DNA from: Cepaea nemoralis | Taxonomy: Eukaryota > Mollusca > Gastropoda > Stylommatophora > Helicidae | Length of the DNA stretch: 64,000 nt | Direction of reading: 5' to 3' | NCBI GenBank assembly: GCA_014155875.1 | Contig: JACEFZ010027922.1 | Location: forward strand, 200,001-264,000 | Shown here: in pieces, positions 22,180 through 64,000 of the stretch | Layout: each line of letters opens with the position of its first letter | Position numbering within the stretch: position 1 is the first letter of the stretch | Translations under genes and position numbers: made by a program | The notes under the pieces: model-generated | Databases searched by the model: none | Told to the model about the DNA's origin: nothing | What the model saw: the letters and a program-made list of their open reading frames with translations, nothing else

Positions 22180-23455
22180 AGACCTCATCAACCTCAGTGT
22201 AGCGATTGGTTGATACAAGCTGGCTATACCACCATACGTGAAATGCACCTAAGAAAGTGTGAAAGGGTTACGTATATACATATTTGTTTTCTGCGGAGTG
22301 GGCTATTTAACATTGTCTTTTTTTGCTTTGACCAATACAGAGGGTGATTACATACTTTTGGTCGGAATACGGTGTTGTGTCAATTTATCATACACAGAAC
22401 AATTACCAAAATGAATCAATAATGGATTTATCTTATGAAAATTAATCAATAATGGATTTAACAGTTTCCAGTAATAATTACATTGCCAACAAGCATTTGG
22501 ATATAATAACATTTCAACACCATTCGTTCTTTCATTCGTTCCTGTGTTTGGTGCAAGCGGGAGACGATTTGAGATTGCAGAATTAGTGCACGGGAGGGAA
22601 GCTGAGACCTGACAACGAATAAGTGGAAGTGCCTGCACACTCCGGGACTTGAAGCTGCCTCCAAATGCCGGCTGAACAATTTAAGGCTCCTGACATATTT
22701 CATCTGCCCCCCCCCCCCTCATGTTACTCGCAATGAGACGAGAATGTTCTCGGCTGCCTTATTATGTTAATTTATGTTTGGTTATACAGCAATCTTCGAG
22801 TGCCGATTGGTCTACTAAATATAGACACAGAATCACAGTGCCCGAAAATGTATTGATACAATATTAATAAATTGTCTCGAAGTAGTTTCCCGCCATATGT
22901 CTGTGATGTATAGCACCGTCACATTTTGCTGGCCTAGAACAAGGATTAATTGGTACCAAACTTTATTTCATTTAACAAGTGACGAGCCCAGGCGTCGAAC
23001 CTCTTAACTGAGAATATATGTGATAAATATATACAATTCAATGTACAAACATGTACGCGATCCACAAGGGACTCTGATTCCTGTTTTGATACGATCCTGA
23101 GCCTGAAATCCCATATGAAAGTAGCAGTTTGGAAATCTAATGTGCATAGCTACCAACTATTCTGTTGCCTTGTGTGTCGTCTAAATAGCCATTCAAGTTC
23201 TGTCCACTGTGAGTGCCACGCAATACCTGCGGCCTTGTTTCTCATGCTATGCGTCTCCAGCGATGGACTCTACTGTGGACAATTATAGGGATCTACCAGT
23301 CCGGGTTTGTTTACATGGTATGGGCATAGCTATCTGTTAGATTTATGTTGACAGATTTATGTTGAGAGAGTTATGTTGGCAACCAGCTCTAAGTGTCTTT
23401 ATAGTATTATTTGTTCGCCCATGTTTTTCATGTAGTTGTATCGGTGTGTGTTTGT
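22180..23455. other. No recognised feature
   Basis: 1.3 kb including a C10-type tract (22,709-22,718). No supported gene or repeat. Confidence 0.4.
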
Positions 23456-23461
23456 CGCTTG

Positions 23462-23495
23462 AGTGCTGACGAAGACTTTGGCCGCAACGTCTAGT
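23462..23495 (+). ncRNA. Degenerate hammerhead-ribozyme-like motif
   Basis: CTGACGA (23,466) then AGACTTTGGCC and CAACGTCT. One base off CUGAUGA, and GAAA is replaced by CAAC. Probably a vestige. Confidence 0.25.
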
Positions 23496-23589
23496 TTGTT
23501 ATTTGTGATGTGTTCTGGTAAAGCTTAACGTTTACTTTTTCGTTGTTTGATGATTCATCCATTCGATGTATTGCAGCATAAATCTGTAA

Positions 23590-23735
23590 TAGATGTTGGC
23601 GTGGCCGAAAGGATTAGAGAGATTTCTCTGAAACTTCCGGTGCTCTAATAGAAGGGTAGGAGTTAAATCCCCGCATCGGAATAATGATTGATTTAAACGT
23701 TGACTTCTCGTTCAGAAAGCAATGGCAAACTACGG
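23590..23735 (+). mobile_element. SINE-E copy
   Basis: TTGGCGTGGCCGAAAGGATT (box A-like) and GGAGTTAAATCCCCGC (box B-like), then GTTGACTTCTCGTTCAGAA, shared in reverse with 13,505. Confidence 0.65.
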
Positions 23736-23899
23736 AACGTAAAAGCGGGGGTTGATTGTGATGTCTTTCATAGGACATGCTACTTATACAATCTTCAACT
23801 GTACAAAAATGATTTTAATTGTTCAATAGTCAGTTCTGTTGTAAAACTAATGGTTTTTGCATTAACTGGTCATCACAATGCACAATTTGCTGTTTTATA

Positions 23900-24683
23900 C
23901 AAGGGAAAGTCATTAAGTAACGGGTTTTGTTATAAAGTATACACAAAAGCATGGACAATGGAAAATCTTATTTCACGACACAAACTGACTTTTAGGCAAT
24001 ACCACATATAGGGGGGTGTGAGGATCGAGCAGTTCGCGCATGTACAGTAGCAGTTACAAAATGGCTGCTCCACTATTGCCTCGCACCGTGGAAGAACAAC
24101 CAGGCGTTATTCGGAATTTGTGATGAAAGGGTGTGAAACCTTGAGAAATATACAGAAGAACTGGGTATTGAGACAGTTGTTTGAGTCATGGTAAAGAGCG
24201 GGAATAGGTTAAAAATACAATTGAAACGTCCCGGATGTCTCTTAAAACGAGTATTTTTGCTGCATGACAATATCTACACTCATACGGCTGCACAGATAGT
24301 AGATACACTACACGCTCTGAAATCTGATGTCTTGAAACATCCAACAGATTTTACAGGCTTGGTGCAATGTGAGGTCATTGAAACATCCAGCAGACATTCC
24401 AGGCAATCGACCCTTTACTTGTTTCGACGCGTGAAAGAACATTTGCAGGATCAGAGGTTTGCATCTTACACGGGGTAATGGAGGAGGTGCAAAATATATC
24501 TAAGGCCAGACCCCAAAAACTGTTTCCTGGAAGGTATTAACAAGCCAGTGGACAGGTCGAATGAGTGTGCTGCCAGGGAGGCGGAATATGTGAGAATTAA
24601 CACATAATAATTTCTAGCACGCACTATTGTAGACATGTTATTCGTAAAATTCGTAAAGTTCTGTTACTTATTGACTTCCCTCG
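23900..24683 (+). mobile_element. Mariner transposon, internally deleted, with TIRs and TA duplication
   Basis: The left end CAAGGGAAAGTCATTAAGTA and the right end, inverted, CGAGGGAAGTCAATAAGTAA are matching terminal repeats. Each is flanked by TA (23,898-23,899; 24,684-24,685), the mariner target. At 784 bp against about 1.3 kb for an intact element, it has lost most of the middle of the transposase. It lies 177 bp past the M13 stop codon. Confidence 0.9.
24064..24600 (+). pseudogene. Mariner transposase remnant
   Basis: Fragments in several frames: RTVEEQ near 24,088 (N-terminal helix-turn-helix region), VFLLHDNIYTHTAAQIVDTL at about 24,250 (core motif around the second Asp), FRRVKEHLQDQRFAS near 24,425 and FLEGINKPVDR near 24,525 (C-terminus). 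At least two frameshifts and a large central deletion. Confidence 0.88.
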
Positions 24684-24859
24684 TAAAATTTGAAAAAAAT
24701 AGGTTTATATATTAAGTAGCCCTACAGCCTTACTCACACGCACGCACACTTTCGCGCACACACATTAACACACACATTTTGTTCTCAACAATGATGCCCG
24801 TCGTTGTAGCATGTTCAAAGGTTATGTAAGCTCCGCGAGATGGTGTCCAGGGGCGATAA

Positions 24860-62193
<37,334 letters not shown>

Positions 62194-62244
62194 CTGTGTG
62201 AAAGACAACATCAGTCTTTGAATGCATATATGCATACATAAAGT

Positions 62245-62460
62245 TAGTTGTATATCCTTTACAGGACTTCGCAGTCAACCCTAGCTTTTTGGTTGTTGAT
62301 GATTTCTAGGGAAGTTTACGTTCAGTGGTTTGTCATTGCTTTCATACCATTGTTTGAAAAACAGCGCATGGCAGTCAACTTCCAAATTGCCCGCGACTGT
62401 GTTTCGAACGCGGTATGGGGGATTGCGAATTGCGATTGTAAAACCTTCGCCACGGACGAG
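62245..62460 (-). mobile_element. SINE-A copy
   Basis: ATATCCTTTACAGGACTTCGC at left. GTTTCGAACGCGG and CTTCGCCACGGACGAGC at right form the reversed tRNA-like head. It lies 50 bp upstream of an M13 exon on the minus strand. Confidence 0.78.
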
Positions 62461-62598
62461 CTGGTGTAGTTCAGTAGTTAGCACGTTTGCCTACCGACCC
62501 GATGATCATGCGTTCGAAACTCCAGTCCAGGTGGGAATGTTATTCCTTGTCTTGGCTCCCAGATTGATCCTATGTAGAATTGTTACCAGAACATTTTA
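62456..62598 (+). mobile_element. tRNA-derived SINE, different family
   Basis: GAGCTGGTGTAGTTCAGTAG, then TTAGCACG (box A), and CGTTCGAAACTCC (box B), with about 75 bp of body. It abuts SINE-A on the left and SINE-B on the right. Confidence 0.7.
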
Positions 62599-62599
62599 T

Positions 62600-62985
62600 G
62601 GGAAGTTTAGTTTAGTTTAGTCGACGGATCAACATCACGTCACACGCGTGTAACCCATAAGTGCTCCATTCTCCTCCTAACTCAAACCTGAGTGTGGAGA
62701 ATCTCAGCTCAGTGCACGAACTCCGTAACACCGGCGAGGATCCTGAAATACTTTGGGTAGATTTTTAACTCGAAATTTTGCCAGGGCAGCGCCGTCAAGC
62801 TACCCTTTTTCGATTTCCAACTCTCGAATGATTTTTTACGTGCGCAACAATACACACGGGCGTCCGATCTCACTAACCAGAGACCAGTGGAAATGTTGTT
62901 ACTAGAAGTCCTTTAATTCAGGTCCCTAAACCCGAGACCTCCGGCTCTCGAGGCACCATACCTCGAGACCACTGAGCCCCAAGCT
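62600..62985 (-). mobile_element. SINE-B second copy
   Basis: Reverse complement of 10,574-10,965 along its whole length: TTTAG repeats at the left, and ACCATACCTCGAGACCAC at the right as the reversed head. Confidence 0.9.
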
Positions 62986-63190
62986 TCTGCAGATTGGTGT
63001 GTTCCAAATATACTGGTGCTACCTTTCCTCTGGAGTGAACTAGACAGGTTCAGAGAGGGATCATGCTGCATGGGCAACACATGATCTATACAACTTAGCC
63101 GAGGCTTTATGCTATGGAGCGGTTATTGTACTTGTTTTTTTTCAAGCACAATAACTATCGTCTGATAAGACGACAAAGTACCAGTACAGT
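62985..63190 (+). mobile_element. LINE-Z derivative, internally deleted, 5'-truncated
   Basis: TTCTGCAGATTGG...CTCTGGAGTGAACTAGACAGG and ATGCTGCATGGGCAACACAT match the LINE-Z leader. They are followed directly by CAATAACTATCGTCTGATAA from the 3' end. Confidence 0.75.
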
Positions 63191-63204
63191 ATAGTACTGT
63201 TCGT

Positions 63205-63348
63205 TTGTCGAGACTCCTGTCTGTTCCACTTTTCACATGGGGCAGTGTGGAGCGTTCTGTTTGATACTAAGTAGCACAGGAACGGAGCATTATTGGGAAG
63301 ACCCATTGCCGTGAAGTTGAAACCGCGACTGACTAACTAACTAAAAGT
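63205..63348 (+). mobile_element. R780 3' end
   Basis: CGAGACTCCTGTCTGTTCCA, TTTTCACATGGGGCAGTGTGG and GCCGTGAAGTTGAAACCGCG, then GACTAACTAACTAA. Matches 6,345-6,480. Confidence 0.85.
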
Positions 63349-63589
63349 ACAATTGAACATTGGTAGACAATAGAACTGCGAATAATAAATAACACATATT
63401 GGTAGCAAACACCTGGCGAAAGAATCAACAACACTTAAGTTCAGGTCAGTGCACAAACAAGAGTGGTAGAAGGCAAGGTGCACAACTATTGATTTGCTTT
63501 CTTCATTATACAGTCAGCTTGTAATGAGATTCATAGAAAGCACACCTGGGACAGCAGTGGGACGTCGTAAGGTAAATAATAACTTATGT

Positions 63590-64000
63590 ATGCTGATGGC
63601 TTAGATATATGCGTACACTTAGATGGATAGGGCACGTGAGGAGGAATGAGGCTGGTAGTAGAATACCAAAAGACAGCTTTTTGGTTGATTAAAGATGGAT
63701 AAAAGATCTAGGATCGGCCACTACTGCGGTACAAAGATGTGTTTAAGTGGGACATTGATGATACAGGCATTGATATTGCACTTTCGGGCAAGTTTCTCTG
63801 ATCACGTTCCATGGAAGGAAACTATTAGAAATGCGATAAAGACAAGGATGAATATGATTGCAGAAAGGTCTGTCACTGAGAGTGTGAGACGTAAGATCGT
63901 GCGTGATGATGGAAATTACCATTTGTTCATGTGCATTAACTGTGGATGAACAGTTACAACCCGAATTGGTCTGAACAGTCGCATTCGCTGCCGCCATGGT
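63590..64000 (+). pseudogene. LINE-Z C-terminal fragment, decayed
   Basis: LRWIGHVRRN near 63,620, then ETIRNAIKTRMNMIAERSVT and RRKIVRDDGNYHLFMCINCG, aligns with the C-terminus of the intact protein (NIRNGIKSKEKIIAEKSHT; KMVHDGGNDHVFTCTHC). A stop follows the first zinc-finger Cys pair, and there is a frameshift near 63,690. Confidence 0.85.

Overview
This is eukaryotic, almost certainly metazoan, nuclear DNA, and a mollusc or other lophotrochozoan is my best guess. It is AT-rich and repeat-dense. It carries one spliced gene with long introns and GT-AG splice sites, plus many families of animal transposons: non-LTR retrotransposons, tRNA-derived SINEs, a Ty3/Gypsy element, a hAT and a mariner. 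The species guess is inference. No bacterial-style genes, operons, CRISPR arrays or intact rRNA/tRNA genes were seen.

Host genes. On the minus strand, eight exons between 62,193 and 24,860 join with perfectly matching splice phases. They encode about 215 C-terminal residues of an M13-family (neprilysin/ECE-like) zinc metallopeptidase: NAYY...NEI, the HEITH zinc site, the GESVAD third-ligand motif, the HPPGKFR substrate-binding segment and a terminal CSVW followed by stop. The 5' part of this gene lies beyond 64,000. At the other end of the window (116-277, minus strand) is a separate exon from the N-terminal start of an M13 ectodomain. It lies downstream of the first gene's stop codon, so it must belong to a second, head-to-tail M13 gene.

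Mobile DNA. The 15.2-kb intron between exons 6 and 7 holds a Ty3/Gypsy LTR retrotransposon (28,137-41,154; 633-bp LTRs about 98% identical; 5-bp target duplication CAAGA). Its leader is split by an opposite-strand non-LTR retrotransposon with an intact 1,044-residue endonuclease/RT frame, and the Gypsy element itself sits inside an older LINE remnant. The Gypsy element is unusual because integrase precedes reverse transcriptase (Gag-PR-IN-RT-RH), as in the Gmr1-like lineage. Elsewhere there are: a 1.35-kb hAT element with a perfect 8-bp duplication (4,219-5,568); a 0.78-kb deleted mariner (23,900-24,683); a solo LINE ORF1 (1,941-3,395); many 3' fragments of at least four LINE families; and several SINE families. 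I name the repeats for cross-reference: SINE-A (about 245 bp, tRNA-headed, every copy on the minus strand), SINE-B (392 bp, TTTAG/CTAAA tail), SINE-D, SINE-E, R780 (778-bp element with an AACT tail), LINE-M (ATG/GAT 3' tail), LINE-R (RNase H, CTCAA tail) and LINE-Z (the intact element, with a C2H2 finger at its C-terminus).

Tandem DNA. A 4.86-kb satellite of 29-bp units (14,941-19,804, about 167 copies) dominates the left third and contains an internal 1-kb duplication. The right half has many minisatellites (20-60 bp units) and long microsatellites, including a 226-bp (TA)n. Stretches not listed show no supported coding or RNA feature.
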